Counted from the stretch's first letter, positions 26,805 to 36,743 are shown. The stretch is DNA of 64,000 nucleotides from Thermicanus aegyptius DSM 12793 (GCF_000510645.1 NZ_KI783301.1:1836420-1900419), one strand, 5' to 3'. Notes: generated by a model not told the origin, from the letters alone. Translations and numbers: made by a program.

Positions 26805-29147
26805 TCATTCGCTCAGGAATTTTAGTGCGGTAAGGAGACGTTTCAGGAGCGCGGCGCTCTCCGCCCGGGTGGAATTGTTTTTGGGATTGATCTTCCCATT
26901 GTCGCCCTTAAGAATTCCTTCTTTGGCGGCAAAGGCGATGTAATCCTTGGCCCATGCGCTTACCTGCGTGAGATCGGTAAATTTGGCCAGTTGAGATGCT
27001 TTCTCTTCATCGGTGAGAGAAATCTTCTTCCCTGCACCTTCATAGGCTTTGGCGATCATCTTGGCGGCTTCTTCCCTTTTCACAGGCGCATTGGGCCGAG
27101 CGGATTTATCCGGGTAACCATTCATGAGGCCCGCTTTGAAGGCCGCTCCCAAGTATCCGGCATACCAATCGGTTTCTTTGACGTCGGTGAATTGTTTTGC
27201 CGTGGCAGCATCTTCAGGAAGTCCCAGTGCCCGCACCAATAAGGCGGCGAATTCGGCCCGGGTTAAAGTCCCCTGAGGCACGAACGTGTTCTGGGTCCTC
27301 CCTTGGATCAGCAGTTTATTGGCCAAGAGTCTCACGTCGGCGGCGAACCATTGATCGCTTACATCGGTAAAGTTCTTCGTCGTTTGTACAACGGTATAGG
27401 CTTTATCGGTCTTTTTCAGGACGTGTACCGTGGTCTTCCCGTCCTTTACCTCGATGGTGGTTGGAACCGGGGTGACCTTAACGGTAGAGGAGGCAGCGGT
27501 TTGTACCGAATTGGCTTTAGCTGTTCCCCCTGTGTTTCCGCTGATTTCCACCCCTACAAGCTGTGCCGCCGGATAGGTACCCTCTAACGTGAGACTGCTT
27601 CCGAGATAGCCGGTAAATTGGCTGATCTCTACTTTCTTCTCTCCGGATACCACCACCAGTTTCGGTTGAAGCGGTGCAGCCAGCACGGCGGAATCCTTCC
27701 CCAACACACTCGCCACGGTCCCCTTCTCCGCATCGGTTCCTTTCACGAGAATCAGCCGAACCTGGGCGTTGGCGGGATCGATGCCTTGATTCATCGCAGT
27801 TTTTAATGCGAGGGCAAGTTCGGAGGCTTTGATCTCGATCGTGCCGCTCCCCGTCGAGAATGCGATGGAATTCTCCCCGTTATCCGCAGCCAGAGCCTGT
27901 ATGGTTCCGGCCGTAATCACAGCCGTGGCCAGATCCGCCGTTTCCTTTGAGGTGAGAAGGAGGACGACGGGAGCTTCGCTGCCGACCGCCGCATTGAGAA
28001 GGGCGTTCTCATCTGGGAGAACCGTCAGCGTAGTTTGCCCGTTCTCATTGGTTTCCTTCTTTTCCGTTACAGGAACGGTTACCTGTTCGGCGGGAGTTTG
28101 GTCAGGGGTAGTGACACCTCCCCCACCGCCTCCTGCGGGAGGAGTGCTTTCACCGCCCGAAACGACGGTGATGGTGTCGGTGGCGATGGTGATATCATTG
28201 AAGACAAGGGCACGAACGGTGGCGGTACCTGCTTTTACGGCGGTTAATTCGTTTCCTGAAATGGTTGCAACAGAGGAATTATCGGAGACGAATTTCACCA
28301 TCGAAGTGACCGATAGTTCGCCCACTGCCAATCGAACGGAAAAGTTTAGAGCGATCTTCTGCCCGACCGGAATGTTGGATTTGGAGAGATTGTCCGGATA
28401 TACGATTCTAGCTTCCTTTTTTCTAGCAATTCCTTGAAGCACCGCGCTAATCGCACTATTATCGGGATCGATCTTCTCGGCGAGGCGGGTGCGGATATCA
28501 ACCAAATCGTTTAAGCCGATCCCGATTCCCTCATACAGGGTCCCGTCCAGATTGGCGAAGGTTGATCCTGGTTTGGTAAGTTCGTTGATGGCATCTTTTA
28601 TCACTTCGTCGATGGATTGCTTCCCTAATTCACCGGCAAGAAATTTATCGTCATTCGTCAATTTTTCTTCCAAAGCGGCGATGAAGCTTAAGAGTTGGTC
28701 CACCGTCAAGTCCTTGCCGAAAAGTTGATCGAATTCGTCGGCATAGTCCGAACGGAATTGGTTGATGTCATCAACCAACGTATCCGGATTGGTGTTGAGG
28801 ACGAGACTGCCGATCTTCTTCGCCAGTTCAACGGTTTTACCTTCTATTTTCAACTTGCCGTCGACGGTGGAGATCAAGGTCTCTCCCAAAACGTAGGTCC
28901 AATCATCGTTCAGTCTTGCGAGAGCTTCCGAGACTGCCGTCACTTTCGCCTTTTCGTCTGCGTTTAACAGCCCATATAACGCTTTAAGACGGTTGGCCAA
29001 TTCCTCCACGCTGGTCGAAGTGCTTTCGGCCGCATAGACAGGGTTGGTTACGTATGTAGGAGATGAGAGCGGCAATAGAGATGGCGAGGTTGAAAAAATG
29101 AGCCCCGCAGATAAGGTGAGTAAAAGTAACGATTTCTTATTACCCAT
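26805..29147 (-). CDS. Secreted SLH-domain protein with Ig-like domain (S-layer-associated)
   Basis: The 780-residue protein has a long signal peptide (KKSLLLLTLSAGLIFSTS, cleavage near VYAAES), an N-terminal helical region (about 45-260), a Big_2-like Ig domain (about 260-345, ending ATVRALVFNDITIATDTITV), a Gly/Pro linker (GGGGGGVTTPDQTPAEQ), a beta-rich middle, and three SLH repeats (about 600-775: FTDVSDQWFAADVRLLANKL, FTDVKETDWYAGYLGAAF, FTDLTQVSAWAKDYIAFAA). SLH triplets bind pyruvylated secondary cell-wall polymer. The gene is embedded between the two Wzz-like genes, so the protein may anchor or organise the exported glycan. A promoter precedes it at 29216-29243. Confidence 0.92.
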   Translation of the reverse strand: MGNKKSLLLLTLSAGLIFSTSPSLLPLSSPTYVTNPVYAAESTSTSVEELANRLKALYGLLNADEKAKVTAVSEALARLNDDWTYVLGETLISTVDGKLKIEGKTVELAKKIGSLVLNTNPDTLVDDINQFRSDYADEFDQLFGKDLTVDQLLSFIAALEEKLTNDDKFLAGELGKQSIDEVIKDAINELTKPGSTFANLDGTLYEGIGIGLNDLVDIRTRLAEKIDPDNSAISAVLQGIARKKEARIVYPDNLSKSNIPVGQKIALNFSVRLAVGELSVTSMVKFVSDNSSVATISGNELTAVKAGTATVRALVFNDITIATDTITVVSGGESTPPAGGGGGGVTTPDQTPAEQVTVPVTEKKETNENGQTTLTVLPDENALLNAAVGSEAPVVLLLTSKETADLATAVITAGTIQALAADNGENSIAFSTGSGTIEIKASELALALKTAMNQGIDPANAQVRLILVKGTDAEKGTVASVLGKDSAVLAAPLQPKLVVVSGEKKVEISQFTGYLGSSLTLEGTYPAAQLVGVEISGNTGGTAKANSVQTAASSTVKVTPVPTTIEVKDGKTTVHVLKKTDKAYTVVQTTKNFTDVSDQWFAADVRLLANKLLIQGRTQNTFVPQGTLTRAEFAALLVRALGLPEDAATAKQFTDVKETDWYAGYLGAAFKAGLMNGYPDKSARPNAPVKREEAAKMIAKAYEGAGKKISLTDEEKASQLAKFTDLTQVSAWAKDYIAFAAKEGILKGDNGKINPKNNSTRAESAALLKRLLTALKFLSE

Positions 29148-29215
29148 GTTACCCCTCCGTTCAACTTTTTTTCTTAGATCTTAGGAACTAGTAATGAATT
29201 CACTAATTGACTTTT

Positions 29216-29243
29216 AGTATAAAGGTTTCTTAATAAATTTCAA
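29216..29243 (-). promoter_or_regulatory. Sigma-A type promoter of the SLH gene
   Basis: On the minus strand TTGAAA (29243-29238) and TATACT (29221-29216) are 16 bases apart. The start codon at 29147 follows GGAGGGG, giving a leader of about 60 bases. The surrounding 29148-29271 interval is otherwise AT-rich. Confidence 0.6.
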
Positions 29244-29271
29244 GATATTTTTATTAAAAAAATGTAAAAAT

Positions 29272-30042
29272 TTATTTTTGGTTGTCGTTTGAGAAAGCTT
29301 TTCCGAGAATTTCGTTCTTCTTTGCTTGGATTTTGTCGCGGTACGTTTTTTCAGCTTGTTCCGCCAGCGAAAGCGGGAGTTGGTTCGCTTTCAATTCTTC
29401 CCGCATTCCGTCAAGGAGTTTATAGAAGACCTTATCTACCTCCCCTTGTAACTTGTTCACTGCACTCATGTAACGGGAGGCAAACTCCGTCTTTGAAAAA
29501 CCTGGGGTCCCTTGTTTTTCCCTGTATTCCAACTTGGCACCGGCAACCAATTCATCAATCCGTGATAGGGCGAGGCTCTCCAAACGTGAGAAAGCAGGAT
29601 AGTATCGTTGATAGATTTGTTGTTCGGTGATCGGGTTTCCTTCAGATGATCCTGTTCCTTTACTCGAAGTTTCTTTGCTCGAAGAGGGGTTCTTCTCATT
29701 GTTTTTATTCTCTGAGAGGGAGGATTTCGTAGCAGAGGTTTCTTGGCTCGGGTTGTCCTTCGCATCTTTCATAGAACTTCCCTCATTTTCCTGCGCGGGT
29801 GCCGTTCCTGAATCGGATTGATTGAGGGATACCGACGATTCTAGAGGGGATCCCATCGGTGAAACCTCGGAGAGCACGGAGTCAAAATCAAAAAAGCCCA
29901 TTTCCACACCCAAGTCCTTCTCCGTAACATCCCTGTGCGTCATACGGTCCAACCCTATCCAGGCGATTCCTCCCCCTATGAGTAGGAAAGCGAGGAAGGA
30001 TATGCCCCAAAATTTCCACTTCTTCACCTTTTTCTTTTTCAT
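29272..30042 (-). CDS. Membrane-anchored hypothetical protein with Ser-rich linker
   Basis: I do not recognise a family. The protein has a Lys-rich N terminus, one membrane segment (about residues 12-32, FLAFLLIGGGIAWIGL), a long low-complexity linker rich in Ser, Asn, Glu and Thr (about 60-145), and a helical C-terminal domain of about 110 residues starting YQRYYPAFSRLESLALSRID and rich in Lys, Glu and Ala. The layout suggests a cell-surface protein reaching through the wall. The ATG at 30042 with GGGGAG upstream is preferred to the ATG at 30057. It lies between a Wzz-like gene and an SLH gene, so a role in polysaccharide or S-layer assembly is possible. Confidence 0.7.
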   Translation of the reverse strand: MKKKKVKKWKFWGISFLAFLLIGGGIAWIGLDRMTHRDVTEKDLGVEMGFFDFDSVLSEVSPMGSPLESSVSLNQSDSGTAPAQENEGSSMKDAKDNPSQETSATKSSLSENKNNEKNPSSSKETSSKGTGSSEGNPITEQQIYQRYYPAFSRLESLALSRIDELVAGAKLEYREKQGTPGFSKTEFASRYMSAVNKLQGEVDKVFYKLLDGMREELKANQLPLSLAEQAEKTYRDKIQAKKNEILGKAFSNDNQK

Positions 30043-30149
30043 TTCTTTACTCCCCATTTCGTCATTAAATCATTAAATCATTGTGTATGCATGGCAAGTG
30101 ATGCCTTTTTTTAGAATAACTAAGAGAGATCTACCGTTCAATCTTTATT

Positions 30150-30226
30150 TTGCAGCAAAAAAAAGCCCGATGGCTCGATCCTTGTATTGCCATTCGGGAG
30201 CTTTGATCTTTCGATATAAAAGCTGA
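30150..30226 (-). terminator. Tandem hairpins with U-tract between the Wzz-like gene and the hypothetical gene
   Basis: On the minus strand a first hairpin pairs AGCTTT with AAAGCT (30224-30199) with a nested ATC/GAT. It is followed at once by GCCATTCGGG's complement pairing with CCCGATGGC (30198-30166) and eight or more T residues. The second is a rho-independent terminator. Two back-to-back hairpins in a 250-base gap could also be an attenuator for the downstream gene; no known riboswitch consensus was recognised. Confidence 0.65.
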
Positions 30227-30289
30227 TGAAAGTCAGAAATTACATGAGTACCATACACAGGTATGCCGCAAAAAACCAACACGAAAACT

Positions 30290-31150
30290 CTAGGAAGACA
30301 AGCCCATATTCTCCTCTTTCCCTCTCAGGCGGTGCATATTCTTGGAAAAATATTCGATGAGGAAGACGAGGAGAAGGGCGAACATGAGCCCCACCACGAA
30401 GGCGATCACGGCATTTAATGCCTTCTTCGGTGAGTCGGGCCGATCCGGCAAGGTGGCGTTTTCCACGAATTGGGCCTCTTTCATGTCGATCAGCCTCATC
30501 TCCGCATCCTGGATGCGGCTGATGGAATCTTTGATGTAAGCTTCGTCCCTCACGATGTAGTCGAGGAGGCGGACCCGGGAGATGTCCTTCTCTTCATTGG
30601 TGAGATTGCCGTTTGTTTCAATGGCGGTGAGGGCCGCCCGGTTCCGGTCCAGGCTCTTCGATGCGAGGTCCTTTTGCTCTTTCAAGGTCGCAAGAAGGTC
30701 TTCCACCAGTTTCTTTTTGGCCAGAAAGACCTGATCGCTCTTTTCCTTAAATACTTTCCCGATCTCCGCGGCGATGGCCTGGGCGGTTTTCGCATCGGAG
30801 TAGAAGACGTCCACCTGGAGGATGTTTTGATCCTTCTGGGCGGTTACTTCAATCGTCTTCTTAAATTCGTCCACCGTCTTATATTTCAGCTTGAGCCTTT
30901 CCATAATGGGAGTGAGGGTATCAGCGCTTAAGATTTCCTCTTTGGCTGCCAAAGGATTGGAATAAATCGGGTCTCCCATATTGCTTAAAACGATCTTTAC
31001 GGTGGAGCTGTATGTAGGGGTCATGAAGAAGCTTATGCCATAGGCCAGTATCGCGGCAAAGATGGGCAGGAGTATCACCAGCCATTTTCGCTGCCAGATG
31101 ATGCGGATCAGTTCAATCAGTTCAATTTCGTCGTCGTAGCGCTCCGTCAT
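30290..31150 (-). CDS. Wzz-like chain-length determinant protein
   Basis: This is a second Wzz-domain protein of the locus. Membrane segments lie at about residues 25-45 and 250-272 around an extracellular coiled region. The start TERYDDEIELIELIRIIWQR is the Wzz signature region, and the second segment is preceded by LPDRPDSPKKALN, the usual Pro-rich motif. Unlike the protein at 25.9 kb, its cytoplasmic tail is short, so it may not activate a kinase. ATG at 31150 with GGAGG upstream is preferred over one 12 codons earlier. It is the first gene of the polysaccharide locus. Confidence 0.9.
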   Translation of the reverse strand: MTERYDDEIELIELIRIIWQRKWLVILLPIFAAILAYGISFFMTPTYSSTVKIVLSNMGDPIYSNPLAAKEEILSADTLTPIMERLKLKYKTVDEFKKTIEVTAQKDQNILQVDVFYSDAKTAQAIAAEIGKVFKEKSDQVFLAKKKLVEDLLATLKEQKDLASKSLDRNRAALTAIETNGNLTNEEKDISRVRLLDYIVRDEAYIKDSISRIQDAEMRLIDMKEAQFVENATLPDRPDSPKKALNAVIAFVVGLMFALLLVFLIEYFSKNMHRLRGKEENMGLSS

Positions 31151-31370
31151 GATGTGCCTCCAAGGTTCGATCTTTTCCGTTTCCATTTTGCAGGAATCCT
31201 ATTCCACCTTACATGGAAAACGGCCGGATGTCAATGCCCCATTCTCTTTTTTTAAGATTTTTTTATAAACGCGAACATCTAAAGAAATTTCATTAAGCAT
31301 TGCATAAAGTAACTTTTCTCTAGATCAACTTGTTCGTTATCCCTTTCTTCTTCACCGACAATGCGGCCAA

Positions 31371-34300
31371 TTAAAAAGATGAGTGAAGGGGCAGAGTGAA
31401 GTAGAAGGTGCTGCCCTCTCCCGGCCGGCTCATGACACCGATCGTTCCCCCGTGCCGTTCCACGATCTCCTTGCAGATGCTTAAGCCTAAGCCGTGGGAT
31501 TTCATCCCGTTCCGGGGAGGAGTTCCCGCATAGAAGCGTTCGAAAATGCGGGACTTCTCCTTCTCGCCGATGCCGATGCCTGTGTCGGTCACCTTGACGA
31601 GCAGGTGCCGGTTGGCGTGGGGCATCTCCTCGGTCTGCGCCGAAATCCTGGCCGGTTGGTTCACTTCCTCCTCCACCCACTCGGCTTCCAGGGTGATGCT
31701 TCCCCCTGGGGGGGTAAATTTCACGGCATTATCGATCAGGTTCATCACCACCTGCCCGATGCGATGTTCGTCGGCCTCCACATATCCCTCCCTTTCCGGA
31801 AGGAGATACCGGAAGGCAATCCCCGCCTTCTCCACGGTGAGGGCGGCGCCGTCGCAGAGGGAGCGGAGCAGTTCCTTCGCCTCCAGCCGCCGCATGTTTA
31901 GAGGGACCTCCCTCATTTCCAGCTCGATCAGGTGAAAGAGATCGTCGATCAAACGGTTTAATCCCGTGAGCCGTTCCCGCATCCGTGCAAGATAATGAGC
32001 GGCCTCCTTCACATCCTTCACATGCCCCTCCAGGAGATAGTCCAGATAGCCCTGCACCATGGCCAAAGGGGAACGGAGATCGTGGGAGACGTTATAGAGG
32101 AGATGCTTCCGGAATCGTTCCATCTCCGTAAGGGTGAGATGGGTCTTCTCCAATTGCCCGTATGCCCGCTTCAGCTCTTCGGTCCGCATCCTCACCTCTT
32201 CCTCGATGCGGGCATAGAGGCGCGCCGTCTCGATGGAGATGGCCCCCTGCGCGCTTAATAGCGTCAGCACCTTCATCCCCTCTTCGGGAAAGGCATCGGT
32301 GATGAGATTATTCTCCAGATAGAGGAAGCCGATTCCTTTACCCCGGTGCTGGATGGGAAGGAGGAGAAGGGAGCGGCTGTCATGCTCCCGAAAGTAAGGA
32401 TCGTCTGCGTAAAAGGGTTCTCTCCGGACATCGGCGGCGCGCAAGGGTTTCATGGTGTGGGGCTCTTTCAGCGAAAGGAAGCTTCCGAGAAAGGCGCGGG
32501 GGAGTTCCCCACACTCCGCTAAGGGACGCCCGGGGAGGAGGACCTGGACCGATTGGTTTTCATGTCCGGCCAGGGCGGCCACGATCCACTCCTCCCCATC
32601 TTTCAGGAGGAGGGCGCCCTTCCTCGCCGCTGCGTTTTTCAGATAGATCTCCATGAGCCGCCGGAAGAGGGATTCGGGAACCACCTCTTCCGAGATCGCC
32701 CGGGAGGCTTCCAGCAAGGCGTAAAGGTCGATCTGGGCGGAATCGTGCTTCACAGCGAAAAAATCCTGCGCCTCTTCTTCCAATTGCGATGCCTTCCTCT
32801 CCGCCCCCCACTTCCTGTAGGTGCTGATCGCCTCCCGGAGGAAATAGGAGGCCAGACGGCGGTCTCCCCTCTTCCTGTGGAAGCGGTAGGCCCGTTCCTT
32901 CGCGATCGCTTCATCCTGGATGATGCCGCTCCGTTCCGCTTCCCGAATCGCCCGGTCGTAGAGGAGAAGGGCGGGAATCTCCTTCCCCCGAAGCCGCATC
33001 CATTCCGCCTTTAGGAGGGTGGCCTTGTGGAGATAATTCTCCGGATTTTTCCTGCTCATGCGGGTCAATTTGCCCATGATCCGCCGGAGTTTCTTCCTGT
33101 AATGGCGTTTCTCTTTTCCGAGAGAGGAAGATGCTTTTTCGGCGTACAAGAGTCCCTGGTAGTAGAATATTTCAGGAATGTAGATAAAGATGAGGGATCG
33201 GCCGATCAATTTCTCCCCCTCTTCCGCTTCCCGAAGCGCTTCCTCCTGTTCACCCAGCATGTACATCATCATCAGATAGAAATAGAGATATGGGGGGTAA
33301 ATGGAAGGTGACTTGGCGGGTGGGATGGCGGGTGGGGTTCCCCCCTGCCTCCCGGTGAGATAATCGATGCCGTTCAGCACAAAACGGATGTAATCCTTGC
33401 TTAAAGGAAATTGGAGCTGTTCGTCAAAGATCAGCTCTTCTTCCGCTTCCTGCCTCACCCTCTCTAAGGGGAACCCGCTCAGAAGGAGGGAGATGACCAG
33501 GAAGGAGGAGGTCGCCCCGGCGAGGGAGAAATAATCCGACTTCACGGTAAACTCTTTCGCTTTCTTCAAATACTCATAGCTTTCCCGAAAGGGATGGAGC
33601 CAATGGTTAATAAAGACCCCGTAGACGAAGTAGGTCCGGCCCAAAAGGGTATAATCTTCCCTCGATGAGGCCAGCCGGATCGCCAGGCGGCAAAACCGGT
33701 CCCCCTCCTGAAAGTCGCCGAGGCCTGCGCTGAGGAAGAGGGCATAATTATTGCAGGCTAAGACCGACATGTCGCTGTGGCCGTGAAGCATGGTGTAGCG
33801 GATCGCCTTCAGCATCAGGAGGCTCGCCAGATTCTGGTCCCGATGGAAGGCGGGGGAGTTCAGATGAATCAGAAGCTGCATGAGGAGCCGCTCCCTTTCC
33901 ACCATCGGGGGGAGAGCGGGAAGATGCTCCGGCCTGCGCCAGAGTAGGACCGCTTTCGTCTTCACCCATTCCCGAACCACCGCCCATCTGCCGGGCTCGG
34001 CCGGGATCTTCAGGCCGAAAAGGGAGAGGCCGGTAATGCCCGCCTCCGCCGCTTCCCGATAATTCTCCGTATGGGTATGTAAGATGATGAGAAGGTGATA
34101 GACCCTCTGTTTTTCTTCCAGGGTGGACCCATGGGCCAGCGCCTCCTGAAAGAGGGCCTGCCCCTCCTCTTCCTCACCCAGGAGTATCGTTCCCTCCCCC
34201 AGTTCCAAGGCGAGCTCCATCGTGAGGGAGCGGTGAGGTTCTTCCCAACGATGGCCCGGGAGCAGCTCCCATCCGATCCGGAAAAACGTGACCGATTCTT

Positions 34301-36734
34301 CCAGGGCCGCCGCCCTCTTCGCCCGCCGTCCCGCCTCCAGGTTGAACCGGGCCAGTTCCAGGCGCTCCTCCTCCTTCACGATTCCTCTTCTTCCTGCGTT
34401 TAAATGGAGGATGGCTTCGTACCGCCGCTCCCCTTTTCCCTCCCCGGCGGTGAGGAGGAGCCTGCCGATCATTCGATGGATCTCTTCCCTCCTCTCCTCT
34501 TCCAAGAGGGAATAGACCACCTGGCGGATCCGGTCATGGAGGAACCGGTAGGTGGATTGAGTTTCTCCGCTTTCAGGAGAGTGCACGGGATGAATGATCC
34601 CCCCTTCGATCGCCTCTAAGAGGCGTTCTTCCACCTCCTTCACTCCTTCCCCCAGCGCGGAGGCAAGGAGCCCCACATCAAAACGAAAGCCGATGCAGGC
34701 CGCCGTCTTCAGCGCTTCCAAGGCGGCGGGAGAAAGGCGCTCCACCCGCCTGCCGATGAGGGTGAGAAGGTCATCCCCCACCGCGAGGGACTCCCACGCC
34801 ACATGGGTCGCCCTCCATCCCCTCCCCCTTTCATCATAGGAGAGAAGCCCGTTCTGATAAAGATTCTCCAGAATCTGGATGATGTAGAGGGGGTTCCCGT
34901 CGGTCAGTTTCTTCACCCCGCGGGCGAGGGAATGAGATTCCTCCTCCTTGCAATGAAGCGTCTCGGCCACCAGTCTCCCGGTCTCCTCCAGCGTAAGCGG
35001 AGAGAGGGGGACCGGCAGGAGGGGAAGGGATTCTTTCTTCCCTACCTCGATCAGGCGGAGGAGGGGATGCTCCGGCGCAAGCTCATTCTCCCTGGCGGCC
35101 CCGAGGAGAAGGAGGGGGATTCCCTTCCCGTTCCGGAGAAGATGTTCCAGCAGATGGAGGGTGGCGGCGTCGGCCCATTGGAGGTCGTCGAGGAAGAGGA
35201 CCAGGGGAGCCTCGGGCCGGGCGAGGAGGGAGAAGAGGGCTTGGAAGGCGAGATGAATCTTCTGCTGGCGCTCCTTCGGGGAGAGGTCGCTCGCCGCTTG
35301 ATTGGTAAATGGCCTTTCTCCCTGATCCGCCGAAGGGCTTCCTGCCCAAGGATCTTCGCCGCGGGATCGATGCGCAAAACGGGAGGAGCCGGAGAGGGCA
35401 CGAAGGCGTTCCCCCAGTTCAGGGAGATCCTCCAGGAAAACATCCAGGTAGCCCCCCAATCTGCTCTGCAAAATGCGAAGTTCCTCCACCGCCGGCTTCC
35501 TCGTCTCCCCCGCCTGCCCCCCCTCATCCATGAGCCGATCCAGCAGCCCGACGAGGGCCCGAAGGAGAGGTTCATAGGGGGAATGTCCTTTATACGGGTC
35601 AAATTTGCCCTCCAGGTAGACTCCCCTCTCCATCGCCAAGGGGGCGACGGTTTTCCAGACTAAGGAAGATTTCCCCACCCCGGCCATGCCGGTGAGGAGA
35701 AGCATCCTCACCCCTTTCTCGCCTGCTTCACGGTAGGCGGAGAGGAGGAGGTCCCTCTCCCTCTCCCTGCCATACAGTCGGCCGGGAAGGGAAAAATGGA
35801 GTCGGCGATCCTCCGCTCCTAGGGGGAAGGAAGAGATTCTTCCCTCCTCCTCCAAGAGGAGCTTCATCCGTTCCAGATCTTTATAAAGCCCCCAGGCGCT
35901 CTGATAGCGATCCTCCGGTTCTTTGGCCAAAAGCTTCAGCACCATCTCGGCTAGGGCGTGGGGAAGATGGGGCACCCGCTCCGTTGGAGGAAGGGGCGGG
36001 ACGGCCAGGTGCGCATAGGCGTATCCGGGATAATCCTCCCGCTGAAACGGAGGCTCCCCCGTTAAGAGTTCATAGAAGAGAGCCCCTGCGGAGTAAAGGT
36101 CGCTCCGTTCATCGACGCTCCGCTCGATCCTCCCCGTCTCTTCCGGGGAGAGATAGGGCCAGGCGCTCTCCGGGATACGGGATTCCCGAAAGGAAGCCGC
36201 CCCTCTCGTGATGCGAGCCGCCGTCCCGAATCCCCCTACCTTCAGCTCATCCATCGGCAGGGAGACATAAAGGTTGCCGGGCCGGATTCCCCTGTGCAGG
36301 AAGCCCATCTTATGCAGGATATGCAAAGCCCTGGCCAGAGGGAGGGCGAGGGCGAAAAAGGTGGAAATGGTCAAGGGTTCCCCCTTTTTCAAGAAGAGGG
36401 AGAGGGGGAGCTTCCCCTCCTCTTCGTAGATGAAATAGGGGAGCCCTTTATGCCAAACCAGCCTTTTCGGGAGATAAAATCCCCCTTCCCGGGGCTCTGC
36501 CGGTCCGTCCGTCGGAGAGAGGCTCTCTTTGTGGGGATTGCTTTGCAGTGCCGTGCCGGTCTTTTCTTCCCGGAGGAATCCTTCGATTTCCTTCGGGGTA
36601 GGTTCCGTGAGCCAACCCCTCACCAAGACCGGCCGTTTCGTCCCCTTCTCCCGCCCCTGCCAGATCCCTTCTTTCCCCTCCCTGAGGATGAGCCGGTCCA
36701 ACGTATATTCGGGCAACGCGATTGGATCGATCAT
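31371..36734 (-). CDS. Giant hybrid sensor: pseudokinase - AAA ATPase - GAF - histidine kinase
   Basis: The 1787-residue protein has the architecture known from cyanobacteria, myxobacteria and some Bacillales: Ser/Thr-kinase-like domain (1-300), AAA/NACHT-like ATPase (320-620; Walker A GMAGVGKSS, Walker B LFLDDLQWAD), a long helical TPR-like region (650-1250), GAF (about 1290-1460), then HisKA with VSHDLRSP (phospho-His 1551) and HATPase (NLIDNAVKF, DTGIGIG, GLGLSI). The kinase-like domain lacks key residues: HRD reads HRG (G149), DFG reads GFG (G168), and the VAIK lysine position reads VLVRGW. It has no membrane segment, so sensing is cytoplasmic. AAGGAGG precedes the ATG, nine bases after the response-regulator gene. 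Confidence 0.93.
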   Translation of the reverse strand: MIDPIALPEYTLDRLILREGKEGIWQGREKGTKRPVLVRGWLTEPTPKEIEGFLREEKTGTALQSNPHKESLSPTDGPAEPREGGFYLPKRLVWHKGLPYFIYEEEGKLPLSLFLKKGEPLTISTFFALALPLARALHILHKMGFLHRGIRPGNLYVSLPMDELKVGGFGTAARITRGAASFRESRIPESAWPYLSPEETGRIERSVDERSDLYSAGALFYELLTGEPPFQREDYPGYAYAHLAVPPLPPTERVPHLPHALAEMVLKLLAKEPEDRYQSAWGLYKDLERMKLLLEEEGRISSFPLGAEDRRLHFSLPGRLYGRERERDLLLSAYREAGEKGVRMLLLTGMAGVGKSSLVWKTVAPLAMERGVYLEGKFDPYKGHSPYEPLLRALVGLLDRLMDEGGQAGETRKPAVEELRILQSRLGGYLDVFLEDLPELGERLRALSGSSRFAHRSRGEDPWAGSPSADQGERPFTNQAASDLSPKERQQKIHLAFQALFSLLARPEAPLVLFLDDLQWADAATLHLLEHLLRNGKGIPLLLLGAARENELAPEHPLLRLIEVGKKESLPLLPVPLSPLTLEETGRLVAETLHCKEEESHSLARGVKKLTDGNPLYIIQILENLYQNGLLSYDERGRGWRATHVAWESLAVGDDLLTLIGRRVERLSPAALEALKTAACIGFRFDVGLLASALGEGVKEVEERLLEAIEGGIIHPVHSPESGETQSTYRFLHDRIRQVVYSLLEEERREEIHRMIGRLLLTAGEGKGERRYEAILHLNAGRRGIVKEEERLELARFNLEAGRRAKRAAALEESVTFFRIGWELLPGHRWEEPHRSLTMELALELGEGTILLGEEEEGQALFQEALAHGSTLEEKQRVYHLLIILHTHTENYREAAEAGITGLSLFGLKIPAEPGRWAVVREWVKTKAVLLWRRPEHLPALPPMVERERLLMQLLIHLNSPAFHRDQNLASLLMLKAIRYTMLHGHSDMSVLACNNYALFLSAGLGDFQEGDRFCRLAIRLASSREDYTLLGRTYFVYGVFINHWLHPFRESYEYLKKAKEFTVKSDYFSLAGATSSFLVISLLLSGFPLERVRQEAEEELIFDEQLQFPLSKDYIRFVLNGIDYLTGRQGGTPPAIPPAKSPSIYPPYLYFYLMMMYMLGEQEEALREAEEGEKLIGRSLIFIYIPEIFYYQGLLYAEKASSSLGKEKRHYRKKLRRIMGKLTRMSRKNPENYLHKATLLKAEWMRLRGKEIPALLLYDRAIREAERSGIIQDEAIAKERAYRFHRKRGDRRLASYFLREAISTYRKWGAERKASQLEEEAQDFFAVKHDSAQIDLYALLEASRAISEEVVPESLFRRLMEIYLKNAAARKGALLLKDGEEWIVAALAGHENQSVQVLLPGRPLAECGELPRAFLGSFLSLKEPHTMKPLRAADVRREPFYADDPYFREHDSRSLLLLPIQHRGKGIGFLYLENNLITDAFPEEGMKVLTLLSAQGAISIETARLYARIEEEVRMRTEELKRAYGQLEKTHLTLTEMERFRKHLLYNVSHDLRSPLAMVQGYLDYLLEGHVKDVKEAAHYLARMRERLTGLNRLIDDLFHLIELEMREVPLNMRRLEAKELLRSLCDGAALTVEKAGIAFRYLLPEREGYVEADEHRIGQVVMNLIDNAVKFTPPGGSITLEAEWVEEEVNQPARISAQTEEMPHANRHLLVKVTDTGIGIGEKEKSRIFERFYAGTPPRNGMKSHGLGLSICKEIVERHGGTIGVMSRPGEGSTFYFTLPLHSSF

Positions 36735-36743
36735 GGCTCCTCC

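Noticed and set aside
30058-30289. Possible second c-di-GMP or other known riboswitch
   Set aside because: The GGCAAAC/ACGCAAAGC consensus is absent. Only tandem hairpins with a T-run are visible, so it was kept as a terminator or attenuator.
34803-35663. 286-codon plus-strand open frame
   Set aside because: It is antisense to the giant sensor-kinase gene, whose domains are clear. Long antisense frames are expected in this GC-rich stretch, and it shows no family similarity or ribosome site.
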